From positions 28,855,091-28,919,090 of the forward strand of contig NC_045452.1 of the NCBI RefSeq assembly GCF_002776525.5: a stretch of DNA of 64,000 nt, written 5' to 3'. Under the pieces are notes generated by a model that did not search any database, was not told the origin of the DNA, and saw only the letters and a list, made by a program, of their open reading frames with translations. The DNA is from Piliocolobus tephrosceles (Eukaryota; Chordata; Mammalia; Primates; Cercopithecidae). Positions within the stretch are counted from its first letter, which is position 1; every line of letters starts with the position of its first letter. A program made the position numbers and the translations under genes. This document shows, piece by piece, positions 33,230-44,399 of the stretch.

Positions 33230-33610
33230 GGCTGGTGCGGTGGAGGAGCTGCTGCTCTGGGTGGGGAGGTGGTAGAGGAGCTTGTCTCTGAGGAGATGCA
33301 TGTGAACTAAGACCTTGGGTGGAACATCGTGGGAAGTTTGGGAGATGGGGATTCCAGGTGGAAAGAGCAGCAGTGCAAAGGCCCCAAGACAGCTGCAGAG
33401 TGGCTGGGCCTGGTGAGAGAGCAGCCAGTGCTGGTGAGGAGGCCAGAGAGCAGGGAGTGGCTGGGCACGCACCTGAAGCCATGCTCAGGAGTGCGTTGTC
33501 TCATCAGGGTCTTGGGAAGCCACGGGGGATGGACGGTGTGACCTGACATTTTCAGCAGCAATCTCTGCTGCTCAGCAGGATGCGGGGTGTGGGGGTATTA
33601 GCAGGAAGAC
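33230..33610. repeat. Ancient interspersed repeat, family unnamed
   Basis: 'ggaaagagcagcagtgcaaa' followed by 'ggccccaagacagc' and 'ggccagagagcagggagtgg' match the phrase order of the family noted at 10190. Confidence 0.5.
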
Positions 33611-34610
33611 CAGCCAGGAGACTGTCACTGTGGACCAGGCACAAGGTGGTGGTGGTCAGGCTTGTGGCAGTGGAGTGGGGGAAGGGGTTGGATGCCACAC
33701 CCGTCTGGGGTTTGCTATAGTGGTGGTGGCCTCTGGGGTCTGCAGGTCTCCCTGGGATTCTCTGAGGGGCGGGCCTCAGGAGCAATGGCCTAAAAGCATG
33801 TGCCTTTAGTGGCAGAGCCAGGCTTTGTGTGTAGTGTCACACACTGCCACAGGACACCCGCTTTTCGCTGTTTTAGCCTGCTTGCTGCGTTAAAGGTCTC
33901 TTTTGTTCAATGCTTGAGCTGGCTGTCCTTTATTTACATGTTAGTGGGATGACAGCGGACATCAAGCAGAGTTCAATCTGAAGAATTTGGACTGACCGAT
34001 AGCTTTCTTCAGTCAATAAGAAATCAGAATTCTCCATTTTTCCTCAAAGTCGTACACGCGTGCTCTTTTAAAGTGCATTACTACCCAGGCTGGTGCAGAG
34101 CGTCCCGGAGTCTGGGTGGGTGGAGGCCCTCTGCCCTGACTTGGAGGAGGGGAAGAAGGTAATTGCTGGGTCGTTGGGTTGCCTGTGAAAGGGCACTTAC
34201 GTGGCAAGTGCTTCAGCACTGTTTGTTTGCTAACTGACGGCCTTGCCACCTCCTGCTGTGCCTGTTTGGTGCTACTGATTTGCCCCGTAGTACATTCCGT
34301 GTCTGTCCCGAGGCTGTGCTCAGGCAGAACTCAGTCTATCTCAGGTACAGCTCAGAGATGCGGCCTCATGGAGCCTTCTGCTGTGGAACCGAGTCAGGGG
34401 CTCCGGCCTGCTCAGATCTCTGTCCCTGCAGCAGCCTGTTTCATGTTCCACACAGCCCAGGAACTTGTTGTGCCGAGAGGACTTGGGCTCCCCTTGGCGT
34501 CCTCCCTGGGTGAAGCTGGGTATGTCCTATTTGCCAAATTGGTTTTCTCCAGCACTTAGGCTGCCAAGGGAAGTATCGCATTCATGCGTATGAGTAGATT
34601 TAGGCTTGAG
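33611..34610. other. Unassigned intron sequence
   Basis: No recognised repeat or exon-like segment. Confidence 0.4.
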
Positions 34611-34646
34611 AGTGTGTTTGTGTGTGTGCATGCGTGCATGTGTGAG
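34611..34646 (+). repeat. Short TG repeat
   Basis: gtgtgtttgtgtgtgtgcat with gcgtgcatgtgtg following. Confidence 0.85.
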
Positions 34647-34732
34647 ACAAGCCCTCTGAAAGTGAGGGGCCTTGTTAAATGGTGGGAGTGCTGCACTGCC
34701 TAGTCTTCCTACACACACAGTCACACGGGCTT

Positions 34733-34813
34733 CCTCTCTCTCCCCCCCTCCCTCTCCCTCCCTCTGTCTCTGTCTCTCTCTCTCTGTCTCTCTCTCTCTG
34801 TCTGTCTCTCTCG
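34733..34813 (+). repeat. CT-rich polypyrimidine tract
   Basis: About 80 bases of C and T with occasional g in tctgtctc units. It ends 'cgttctgcag', so it resembles a very strong acceptor site. Confidence 0.95.
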
Positions 34814-36099
34814 TTCTGCAGTGCGACTGCCCCCTGCTCTGGGCGGTGCCTGCCTTGACTCCCTCTGTCCAGGGTGTGTGCTCCTGGGGCACTGCACTGC
34901 CTGTTCCCTGGGCTGTAGAGGACACCGTGTGGTGGCAGGGACGGGTCCGGTGGCTGCTGGCTGCTGTGGCCCCCTGGATGTGTGTGGAGGGCTATCCAGT
35001 GGCCTCACCCTGGACCTTTTTGGTGAGGAGGAGCTGGGCAGAGTTTCTCCATTCCTTCATGACTGTGTGGTCAGCTTCCGTGGAGTCACCGCCTCTGTCA
35101 TTCCTTTTTCCTTCTGTTGCTGCTGCTCCTGTTCTCGGGTGGCCCCTTCCCCTCCACCTCCTGCTCCTGACCCTTTCGGGGCCTCACAGGCCCCTCAGAG
35201 GCTTGCTGGCGAACAGACCCAAGGGCTGTTGAGCTGGACCTGTGCCCCGTGCCTGCCTTCGTGGGCCCAGCCTCCCTGTCTTCTAGTCACACGCTGGCCC
35301 CTGGGCTTCTTCCTTCATGCCCCAGTGGCCGGGCAGGGATGGGGCTGCGCGTTGGTGACTCGTGGTGCGGCACTGTTGGCCGAGGGGCCCTTCCTGTTGC
35401 CGTCCCGCTTCTTTATCTCCCTCTGGGGCCACCGAGGGGCTGCCCCCACACGGCTCCTCTGGCCACTACTTGCAGCTCGGTTAAATAGCATTCACATCCT
35501 TTGTGAAGCTGTGGTATGTGAGAAATTCTTCAATGGCACTGTGTTGTTGAGTGGGTTTGGTCTTTGATGTTAAATATTCAATTCTCTCTAGAAAGTTGTG
35601 GACTGAAAATGAAAAGCATGTATGAATATATATGCGCGAATGTATTACTCATTCCACCGGCGTCTCTCGGGTGCCTGCTGTGTTAGGTAGTTGCTCTGTT
35701 ACTCATCTGAACAGCCGTGTGGACTGCATGCTAGCGTGGGGAGAGGGCGGGGCCTAGACTCGAGGGCTGCTGATGCCACACTAGATAGGTTCCTTGGGTT
35801 GAGAGGCTTCACCTGTCGGCTCCAGGTCCCTCCTTTGTAAGTCCCGGGTTGATAGTGATTTTGGGGATGGAGCCTGCCAAGCCCAGTAAGATTTAGGATT
35901 GTAGGCAGCATGGGAAGGGATCGACTCCTCAGGGTGCGAGCGTAGTCGGCTCCGCGGGGCCGAGTTTGTATGGAAGCGATGTAATTCATCCATCTGACGG
36001 AGTGTGTGTTCCTGAAGTCTACCTCCTGTGCCTTGCGTGTGTGGATGGGCCTGGACAGAGCAGTTGGACGTGGCCTTAGCTGCCAGGCAGCCCGAAGGT
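34814..36099. other. GC-rich unassigned intron
   Basis: A 248-codon open frame (34821-35567, +) begins just after the polypyrimidine tract. It has no recognisable domain, and overlapping frames are also open. Not accepted as coding. Confidence 0.4.
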
Positions 36100-36680
36100 C
36101 AGGCCGGAGCCATCAGCCAGTGACCCAGTGGAGAGGAGCGGGAACTAGAGGGCCACAAAGCAGGTAGTGGTTGGCTCTTCCAGAGGCAGAGTGGAGAGGG
36201 AACAGGTGGCAGCAGAGTCCTCACGGAGGGGGTGGTGTTTGAGGTGAATCCCGAAAGCCAGGGGTGTGGAGACTCAGGATGCAGGCGTGACAGGCTTTCC
36301 AGGCAGCGGTCGGAGTATGGCTGATGGCGGGCAGGCTCCGTCGGGGAAGAATGCTGTAGCTCAGTGCACCCACAATGTGGGTGCTGGCTGGGGAGACCCT
36401 GGGGCAGCGACCAGACTGAGGGGCCAGGGACGCTGCACTGGGCCTGTGCTGGTGGTGGTGGGGGCTCTGTCCGTGGGAGGCGGGGAGCACGCAGAGGGCT
36501 CCAGCCACACGAGCGCGTGTGTGGTGCGGGTGATAGGACTGTGTGGCACCTTGGTGTAATAAAACCCTCCTTCTGCGTGAAGATGGAAGGGAGTGGCTGG
36601 GAGGAAGACATGGTGGAGAGAGGGATCAACTGAATATACTGGGAGTATTGGAAGGGAGGAGGCCGGGATGACTCCTGTGT
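36100..36680. repeat. Ancient interspersed repeat, family unnamed
   Basis: 'agagtggagagggaacaggt' followed by 'ggtggtgtttgaggtgaatc' and 'gcaggcgtgacaggctttcc' match the phrase order of the family noted at 10190. Confidence 0.5.
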
Positions 36681-37056
36681 GCCTGGCCTTGGTACCTGAA
36701 TCCCTGCTAAGATTTTGTAAGTGATGGAAGATGTTTAAGTTTGTCTTCTTGAATGGTGATAACTTTTCAGAGGTTTAAAGAAACCTGTTTACTTAATGAG
36801 GGAAATTTAGAACATCCATCCACCCACCTGTCCATCCACCTCCTCACTCATCCATGCCTCCCTCCCCGAGGAAGTCTCCACTGATAGGCCAGGTGCTGCT
36901 GCACAGTGGCCCGTGGGGTGTGGAGGAGCAGAGAGCCTCTGCTGTGAGAGCCAGCTTAGGGACGGACTGAGCCGGGGCTGGTGGAATGCTGCACATTGCT
37001 TGTGAGATAATAAGTAGTTAAGATAATTGAAATGTGATAAAAAAAAAAAAAATTAA
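36681..37056. other. Unassigned intron with a short CATC-rich run
   Basis: 36812-36860 is catccatccacccacctgtc-like and imperfect. Ends with a 13-A run before the Alu. Confidence 0.6.
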
Positions 37057-37357
37057 GGGCCATGCGTGGTGGCTCACGCCTGTAATCCCAGCACTTTGGG
37101 AGGTTGAGGTGGGTGGATCACTTCAGGTCAGGAGTTCACAACCAGCCTGGCCAACATGGTGAAACCCTGTCCACCAAAAAATATAAAAATTAGCCAGGCA
37201 TGGTGGCTCGTGTCTATAGTCCCAGCTACTTGGAAGGCTGAGGTAGGAGGATCGCTTGAACCTGGAAGGCAGAGGTTGCAGTGAGCTGAGATGGCACCAC
37301 TGCACTCCAGCCTGGGCGACAGAGTAACACCCTATCTCAAAAAAAAAAAAAAAAAAG
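37057..37357 (+). repeat. Alu (plus strand), older type
   Basis: 'gggccatgcgtggtggctca' to an 18-A tail at 37340-37357. It lies 143 bases before the fourth exon. Confidence 0.95.
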
Positions 37358-37500
37358 CAATTGATTTTTGTTTATATTTGTATCTTAATATTAGGAACCA
37401 TGAAAAAATACAATATACATTTTAAGTAAGGGAATGCTTTCATTTTAAAGTTTCTGCCATGTTTACTTTTTGCTTTACCACCTGTTCCATTTTCTTTCAG

Positions 37501-37615
37501 ATTTTTGAAAGGATCTTGTTTATATGGGCGATCCGCCACCCCGCCAGTGGATACGTTCAGGGGATAAATGATCTCGTCACTCCCTTCTTTGTGGTCTTCA
37601 TTTGTGAATACATAG
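37501..37615 (+). CDS. TBC1D22A: TBC1D22A coding exon with the glutamine-finger motif
   Basis: A 115-nt exon following a strong acceptor (cattttctttcag, 37500), with donor ag|gtaaga at 37616. It encodes IFERILFIWAIRHPASGYVQ then GINDLVTPFFVVFICEYI and leaves one G for the next codon, so the downstream intron is phase 1. The S-G-Y-V-Q-G-I-N-D-L stretch holds the TBC glutamine finger (Y-x-Q): the Gln supplied in trans in place of the Rab's own. The block is the most conserved part of the family and nearly the same in TBC1D22A and B, so the identity rests on the three earlier exons and on 'FICEYI'. The following exon, expected to continue with Glu-Ala-Glu-Glu, is not within the remaining 26.4 kb. 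Confidence 0.97.
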
Positions 37616-37969
37616 GTAAGATTTCTCGCAAACATTAAACGTGAACTTCAGTGGACTTGCTGTGTGTTACTATGCACAATTATAACAATATTGAGAATTG
37701 CCACTAAGTTTAACGTTATTAATGATAGGTAATATTAGAGAAGAATAGTTTTCTCATCGACAACAGCTTTCCAAAATGTCTTTAATCCACATGCTCAACT
37801 ACTGAAGACATTAAGTTGCAGTTATAATGATTAGTTATAATGATTAATATCTTCTTTTTAACAATATTTGAAGATAGATAATATATTTGGGGAGTGTCGT
37901 TTATTCTAAAGGCCATCACAGTACTGACTTTAATGGTTTCAATCAATCAATCAGTCTGTTTATTTTGTT
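37616..37969. other. Intron following the fourth exon
   Basis: AT-rich, no recognised element. A short duplicate 'ataatgattagttataatga' occurs at 37824-37846. Confidence 0.45.
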
Positions 37970-38256
37970 TATTTTGAGATGGAGTCTTGCTGTGTCACCC
38001 AGACTGGAGTGTAGTGGCATGATATCGGCTCACTGCAACCTCCGCCCTCCGGGTTCAAGCAATTCTCCTACCTCAGCCTCCTGAGTAGCTGGGACTACAG
38101 GCGTGCACCACCACTCCCAGCTAATTTTTGTATTTTTAGTAGAGACAGGGTTTCACCATGTTGGCCAGAATCGTCTCGAACTCCTGACCTCATGATCTGC
38201 CCACCTCGGCCTCCCAAAGTGCTGGGATTATAGGCATGAACCACCATGCCCAGTCA
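37970..38256 (-). repeat. Alu (minus strand)
   Basis: 'gagatggagtcttgctgtgtc', ends 'accaccatgcccagtc'. Confidence 0.94.
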
Positions 38257-38736
38257 GTGGTTTGAATTTAAGATTAAGGTGATAGAGTATCAGTCACATA
38301 TTTTGCTTACAAGCTGAAAATCACATCTTCTTTAATTGCGTTTCTGTGGCATTTCATCCCTTTTCTACTTTTGCTATACTAGTAACATTTGGTTTTATGA
38401 GAGTATTAATTACCTGTGAAATAGCTGGTTGAACAGCGGTTTCGGTTGGGCTATGTTTTTATGCTGTTTCTGTTTAAGCACTGCATGGTTTTCCTTTATC
38501 ACAATCAACTGTAATATAACTTAATCTGTTTTGAATCTGTTTTTAAGTTAAACCCTCTGATAATAAAAGTGAGGATCTGCTTATAAATTCATCTATGAAT
38601 AAAAAATAAATAGGAAAGAGGGGACTTTACTGTTGACTCACAGAATTTAATTTAAACCCGGGTTTGTCTTCCTGCAAGCCTTCTGGACTGGGCGCCTGCC
38701 TGTTTTTATTACACGATGTTTTCAGCCTTTCCAGTT
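38257..38736. other. Unassigned intron sequence
   Basis: AT-rich; nothing recognised. Confidence 0.4.
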
Positions 38737-38928
38737 TGTGGTCGGCTTCAGATTCCCATCCTTGGTGTAATCTGGAGAGATGAGCTTTACCCGAGGACAG
38801 ATTATCCTCCGAGGATGAGGACATATCCATGTAGTGAATTTTATTGCAACCCCTCTGAGACTTTGTTTCCCTTTATGATTTCATAGGAAGTTGTCTCATT
38901 GCTAAGCAACTAATGAGAGCTGCTGCGG
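38737..38928 (+). repeat. Local duplication, copy 1 (192 bp)
   Basis: Matches 41403-41594 in direct orientation, starting 'tgtggtcggcttcagattcc' and running to 'taatgagagctgc'. I count about seven substitutions across some 185 bases and no indel, roughly 96% identity. I do not recognise it as a known repeat. Confidence 0.95.
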
Positions 38929-39555
38929 TTCACTCCCTAATCATCTCTTAAGTAGGGGAGAGGCCGCTCCTGAGGGTGCTTGCTTTTCTGCCTCTTACCC
39001 CTCATTTGACAGATAATGAAAATGCTCTTAATGCTCCTAGAACAGTAGGACCTCTGTCAGTAGACTTCAGAGTTGTTAATTGAAAGGAGAAGTTCAACTG
39101 AGATGTGATTAGAGAATTGATATTCCGTGTTAAATAGACCATTTAATTAATGTGGTAAATAAGTTTGTTTTAACTACTTTACCACCAACTTCTGTTGTAA
39201 GACCCAAGTGATTCTTAATGCATTTGCCTGATTATCTGCAAGACAGGATGAAGGGGCATGACCACGATCTTAATTGTCCAGAAGAAAGAAAGACTGGAGA
39301 AAATGGAATTTGTGTCTTATAAGTGGTGTCTTCAGATGAGCTCAGAGACACTTTCCTTGTCTTCCTGCGTCCCCGTCCTTCCTGCGTCCCCGTCCTTCCT
39401 GCACCCCTGTCACACACACAGGCACATACACACACGTATGCACACATCAGAACACAACCACACATTGTGTGGGTATACAGTGTCACTTTCAAACATCTGT
39501 GTAAAACATATTTATTTGTGTTGGTCAGCTATTAAGTGGACATATAAAAATGTTT
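38929..39555. other. Intron with a 17-bp repeat and CA run
   Basis: At 39359-39410 'cttcctgcgtccccgtc' occurs three times (the last as cttcctgcacccctgtc), followed by a CA-rich stretch to 39445. Confidence 0.85.
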
Positions 39556-39849
39556 GGGCTGGGCACAGTGGCTCACGTCTGTAATGCCAGCACTTAGGGA
39601 GGCTGAGGAGGATGGATCACGAGGTCAGGAGTTCGAGACCATTTTGGCTAACATGGTGAAACCCCATCTCTACTAAAAATACAAAAAATTAGCTGGATGT
39701 GGTGGCACGTGCCTGTAGTTCCAGCTCCTCAGGAGGCTGAGGCAGGAGAATTGCTTGAGACTGGGAGGCGAAGGTTGCAGTGAGCCCAGATGGTGCCACT
39801 GCACTCCAGCCTGGGCGATAGAGTGAGACTCCGTCTCAAAAAAAAAAAA
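39556..39849 (+). repeat. Alu (plus strand)
   Basis: 'gggctgggcacagtggctcac' to an A-tail at 39839-39849. Confidence 0.95.
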
Positions 39850-40530
39850 GTTGGTCCCAGATTTCACATGTGATTATTACATTTGTAGTCCTTTTTAGAT
39901 CTTGCTTCCTAGGTTTGGGCAATGTTCATTAGTATAGTCCAAGTCTATCTATCATTATGTTGTAAAGAAGCGTTTAACTTGCGTGGTGTGCTGTCTAGTT
40001 TCCTTGTGGGGCTGAAGTTTTGTCATTCACGCGGCCCTTCATGGAGCACCTGCCCTGCTGCTGGGTCTGGTGCAGAGCGCTGGGGTGGGGATATGACTTC
40101 AGTTCAATGCAGCCAGTGTTGACGGAGCATCTCCTGGCCCTGTGCTGTGGGCGTGGGGCAGGAGAACAAGGAAAGCCTGATCCCTGCCCTCTCAGAGCTT
40201 GTGGTTGTAGCACGGAAGACGGATTTTAGATGAGTAATTTAAAGTCTTAATTAAAGTAATTAACATTCACATTATCAAGAGGAAGCCTGGGCTGCTGTGA
40301 GGACCTGTCCCCTTTTAGGGGTCGGGGAGGCCTCCAGGGTGAGGTGACATTTTAGCCATGTCTCACAGGATGAGGAGGAGCTAGGTTGAGGCTGGGCATC
40401 CGGAGAGGGCAGCAGGAGGGCCGGCCTGGAATCCAAGGCACAGTGACAAGTAGTGGCACTGGGAGGAAGGGCAGGGCAACTTGGGCTGCGGTGCTCAGAA
40501 GGAGGAGCTTGGGGTTGAGTCTCAGGGGCA
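39850..40530. other. Intron with an ancient repeat portion
   Basis: 40250-40520 ('ggaggcctccagggtgaggt', 'gacattttagccatgtctca', 'gaggatgaggaggagctagg') matches the unnamed ancient family of 10190. 40130-40230 resembles its upstream part. Confidence 0.45.
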
Positions 40531-41261
40531 TGCAAAACCCCCAGCCGCTGTGCTCAGGTTCTCCTCTTTGAACATTCTCTCTGGCAGCTGCATGGATGAG
40601 ACTGGAGGGTTTCTGGGGAAGTTCACAGACCAGGGACCTGCAGGCTCCAGCACCGGCAGAGGCACAGGTCCCCTCCAGAGAGGCTGTTCTGGTTTGCTGA
40701 ACTCTTAGTTTGCTGAGTCTTCAAGCCAGTAAACCTCAGACGCTCTGCTTAGTGAAGATCTTCAAGATTGACTGTTCCTTCAGAGAGTAGAACCTGGTAA
40801 TGGGATTCTGTGGTTTTGACACCTGAGCACCTGCCAGTCCTTGGGCCTCAGCGTTCAGGTTGTCACGTGACCGCTCGTACACCTTTGGTGCCGCTGCCTG
40901 TAGCACTAGCCCGGGCATGGCTACCTCCTGAGATCTGCAGCTGGCCTGGTCCTGGCGGTGAGCTTGTGTTGTTACTTGGATATTCCTCTTTCTTTGAAGT
41001 ACAGGACAGAATCCCAGTTAATCAAAGGTTTAAGAAATCCCTGGGGTGTGGGATTTCTCCGGGGGCTTTCAGACAACAGCAGACGGATCTGTGATGCCTT
41101 AGTGGGAGCTGGGCTCTTTCTGGGGACGTGTGTTCGCCATGTGTCCAGAGCCTTTAAAGATCCACAGCTCCTGGCCTGCCACATGCTCCCACGGGTTCCA
41201 CGGACCGTGGGGAATCCTGGAGCGTGGCACAGGTCCTGAGCAGGAACAGCTCTTCGGGAGT
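40531..41261. other. Unassigned intron sequence
   Basis: No recognised element. Confidence 0.4.
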
Positions 41262-41349
41262 GGCTCCTCGTTCTGGCTCTCGGTGGGAGGTTCCGACGCT
41301 GCATTGGCTCCTCGTTCTGGCTCTCAGTGGGAGGTTCCGACAGTGCACG
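41262..41349 (+). repeat. Two-copy tandem duplication, period 44 bp
   Basis: 'ggctcctcgttctggctctc' followed by 'ggtgggaggttccgac', repeated from 41306 with few changes. Confidence 0.96.
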
Positions 41350-41402
41350 TGCTGGTACTCAGAGCCCTCTCAGTGTTACGTTCTTTGACTTGGAAAGAAG
41401 GA

Positions 41403-41594
41403 TGTGGTGGGCTTCAGATTCCCATCCTTGCTGTAATCTGGAGAGATGAGCTTTACCCGAGGACAGATTATCCTTCGAGGATGAGGACATATCCATGTGG
41501 TGAATTTTATTGCAACCCCTCTGACACTTTGTTTCCATTTATGATTTCATAGGAGGTTGTCTCATTGCTAAGCAACTAATGAGAGCTGCGGTGG
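41403..41594 (+). repeat. Local duplication, copy 2 (192 bp)
   Basis: Second copy of 38737-38928, offset 2666 bp, same orientation. It lies directly after the 44-bp tandem duplication. Confidence 0.95.
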
Positions 41595-42539
41595 TTGAGG
41601 TTGACACACAGGACCTGGTCTGAAGGCAGACCAGTCAACTAGGTGAACTGCTTCCCAGCACAGGAGAGTGTGTTCATCTTCCGCAGGAGGCCGGCCAGCA
41701 TGTCAGAGTCAGAGAAACAGTTTGTAGTGGGGGAGCAATGCTCAAGCTCTGAGGAGGTGTGCTCAGGGGGTCAGGGTTCGATGGGTCTCCGTGGGTGCCC
41801 GGACATTGCCAGCCTGAGTCAGGAATACATGGTATGCATCCCAGGTCTCCTCGTGGAGCTTGCCACTGTTTAGGAAGGGCAGTTTGGTCCTGCTGTTGAT
41901 GAATGCAGAGTCTGTAAATGGATGTTTAGCGCATGCACTTGCACATACACATGCTATGCACACAGGTGTGCAGGCTTATGCACACAGACACACACAACCA
42001 CACAGAGACACAAACCCGCTTGCACACTCCTCACTAGTGCTAACCTCAACCTCTCCAAGCATATGGGGAACAAATCTGTAACTAACCTTTGTTTGAGGGG
42101 CACCCACCAGTCTCGCTCCGTCCCTGGAGGAGCCTGTCATTAGAGAAAGAGGTCAAGCAATCTTTCATGACCTCAGAGGCAGGAGCAGCAGCGTGCAAAG
42201 CATGTGAAGATCGTGAAGTCCAGTGAATACAGCCAGTTAGACATCACTTCATGAAGCTTGGGGAGAAAACCCTACAAGTGAAAATGAAATGAGAGGGTAT
42301 AGTTTGGTTGGAGAGATCGATCACGGAAAAGTGCTCTGTGCCAGGAAGGTTTCGCAGCTCGTAAGTTTCAGAGGTTGAAGCGTTAGGGAGTGGGGAAGAA
42401 ACTAGAGGCGCATGGTGATAGATTTGCTGAAGCTTGAGTGTGCCCATTCCAGTTCCGAGCCGAGCGTGGGTGCTTGTTTTTGCAGATTGCGTCCTTGACC
42501 CACGGGGCGGGTAGAGTATGGAGGAGACTCCAGTTAGCA
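41595..42539. other. Intron with a CA-rich run
   Basis: 41935-42015 is a broken CA repeat (acacacaaccacacagagac). The rest is unassigned. Confidence 0.6.
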
Positions 42540-43300
42540 CACTCACTGGGGACGACACTCAGCTAGGAACAGGCAGAAGACCCACTTTTTAGTCTAATCT
42601 TTTGGAAGTGAAAGGAAACAGCAAGGCACATTTTACTTTGGACTTAGTTCAGGCCACGGAAGGAGGCAGGTCTAGGATGAGAATAACATAGGGTCCAGCG
42701 CATCTTAGAGTTTATAACAGCAGAGGAGCAACACCTGGTCTAGAGACACTGAGGGGCACAGGAGCGGGCCCAGACCAGAGGCCAGCAGAGGCAGGAGACT
42801 CGCTGAGGGAGGACGGGGCCTGAGAGGAGGCCCTGGTCCTGGATGTCAAATAGGCTGCCGTGAGGGCACCAAAGTGGCTTGGTGTGAGCGGAGGGGAGTG
42901 TGAACAAGAAGGAAAAATCCAGTGGCCTCCTAGATTCCTGGCCCTGTGAGGGGTGTGGTGCCGTTTTCCAGGATGAGACGTGGAGTAGAAAGAGCAGGTG
43001 GATGAGGTGGGATGGGGTTCTGATTTAGGATGTGCTGAGTGTGCTCTGTCGGCAGTGATCAAGTAGAAGAGCCTGTTGGGATCCGGGCCTTGGCAGGAGA
43101 TCTGCAGTGGAGGTTAGTCTGGAAATTGTCGGTCCGGAAATGGCTGCTGACAGTCACGGCTGTGGATGTGTGTGTCTGGGGAGAGTGGAGTGCAGCGGGT
43201 CACAGGATCCAGTGGCTGTCTGATGTGTCAGGGGTCTCCAAGGTGTGACTGTGACTCGAGGAGCTGGCAGTGGGGCTGTCCCACGGGGAGGTTTATGGCG
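42540..43300. repeat. Ancient interspersed repeat, family unnamed (long copy)
   Basis: The order 'gaggatgagacgtggag'-like, 'gggttctgatttaggatgtg' (the 'tcggttttggacatg' region), 'ggagatctgcagtggagg' and 'gtggatgtgtgtgtctgggg' gives the distal part of the family noted at 10190. Confidence 0.45.
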
Positions 43301-43399
43301 CTCTCCCATGCAGGAGTCTGGGCATTGAGAATCCAGGTGGCTCCTGCTGCTGAGGGCCACCATCAGGATCTGTGAAGGATGCAGTGCGGCGCTGGGGTC

Positions 43400-43580
43400 T
43401 GACCGCCGGGGTCCAGATCCAGGCGCCGCCCCTGAAGAGCTGCAGACGGCCTTGGTGCCTCAGTGATCTCTGCAATGGATGCGAAATGGAGATCATAATG
43501 GCACTAGTCTCTTTGGCGTGAAGACCGAGTGAGGCAAAACCAGCTTAGAACCAGGTGTGGAACGCAGCAGGTGATCATCG
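43400..43580 (+). repeat. MIR element (plus strand), diverged
   Basis: 'ggtctgaccgccggggtcc', 'gcctcagtgatctctgcaat', 'ggatgcgaaatggagatcat' and 'aatggcactagtctc' follow the MIR order. Confidence 0.65.
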
Positions 43581-44399
43581 TACTGTCACTTTCCTTGTCG
43601 CTGCCTGTGGCTTTCCTCTGCTTAAAATGGTGGCCGCACCTCCGCTAGGTCCCTGTCCTAGGTTTGGAGAGAGGGAGATGGTGCAGGGTGCAGGGTGCAG
43701 GGCTGGGGCCAAAGCGTGCATCAGCTGAGCCCATGTGTTTTCGGAAGCTTTCCTGGAATGCACACGACGACGTCCTCCATCGGCCACACCCTTGCCACCC
43801 ACCAGCCACTGGGGGCCTGGAGAAGATGTGGGTGGAGACAGGAGGCAAGGAGGAGGGTGTGTGCCTGCGTGCAGGCTGCCAGACCAGTGTGTGCCCCCGG
43901 GAGAGCTATGGCAGTGTGGTAAGGAAATGGGGAAGAAGTGGTTTCAGAGGTAGGACAAAGGCCAGGCCTGAGGTATCACAGAAATCAAGGGAGGGGACAA
44001 CTTCAGGAAGGAGGGAGTGGTCAGCAGAGCCCACAGGGATGGAGACCGAAAATTGGTCAAAGCATTTGATGATGGGGATCTCGCTAGCGACCTGCCAAAA
44101 ACGGGCTGAAGAATGGTGGCAAGCAAACTGTCACATCAGCTCCCCGCCCTCCCTCAGAAATGGGGGCCTGAGTGTTTCTGTGCTGGGGGAAGATTGCACT
44201 CAGTGGACCATAGCCTCTTGCAACTTCATTTTAAATAATTTTTTATGATGGAAAGTTTCAAACACAAAGTCAACAAAATTGTCGGAAGAACCCGCGCGCC
44301 TGTCATCTGACTCCAGCAGCCACCAGCAGTCACCGTTCTCCTTCCTTCTGTCCCCCACCCACTCCCGACCTTCACATCCAACTGCACTTACTACTACTG
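43581..44399. other. Unassigned intron sequence
   Basis: Short 'ggtgcagggtgcagggtgca' triplication at 43680-43702. A 194-codon open frame (43664-44248) has no recognisable domain. Confidence 0.4.

Noticed and set aside
32694..33482. 262-codon open frame on the minus strand
   Set aside because: GC-rich, crosses a 15-bp minisatellite and an ancient repeat, has no recognisable domain, and other frames are open as well.
34821..35567. 248-codon open frame on the plus strand after a polypyrimidine tract
   Set aside because: No domain, no donor that fits the gene, low-complexity Cys/Pro/Leu-rich translation typical of GC-rich intron.
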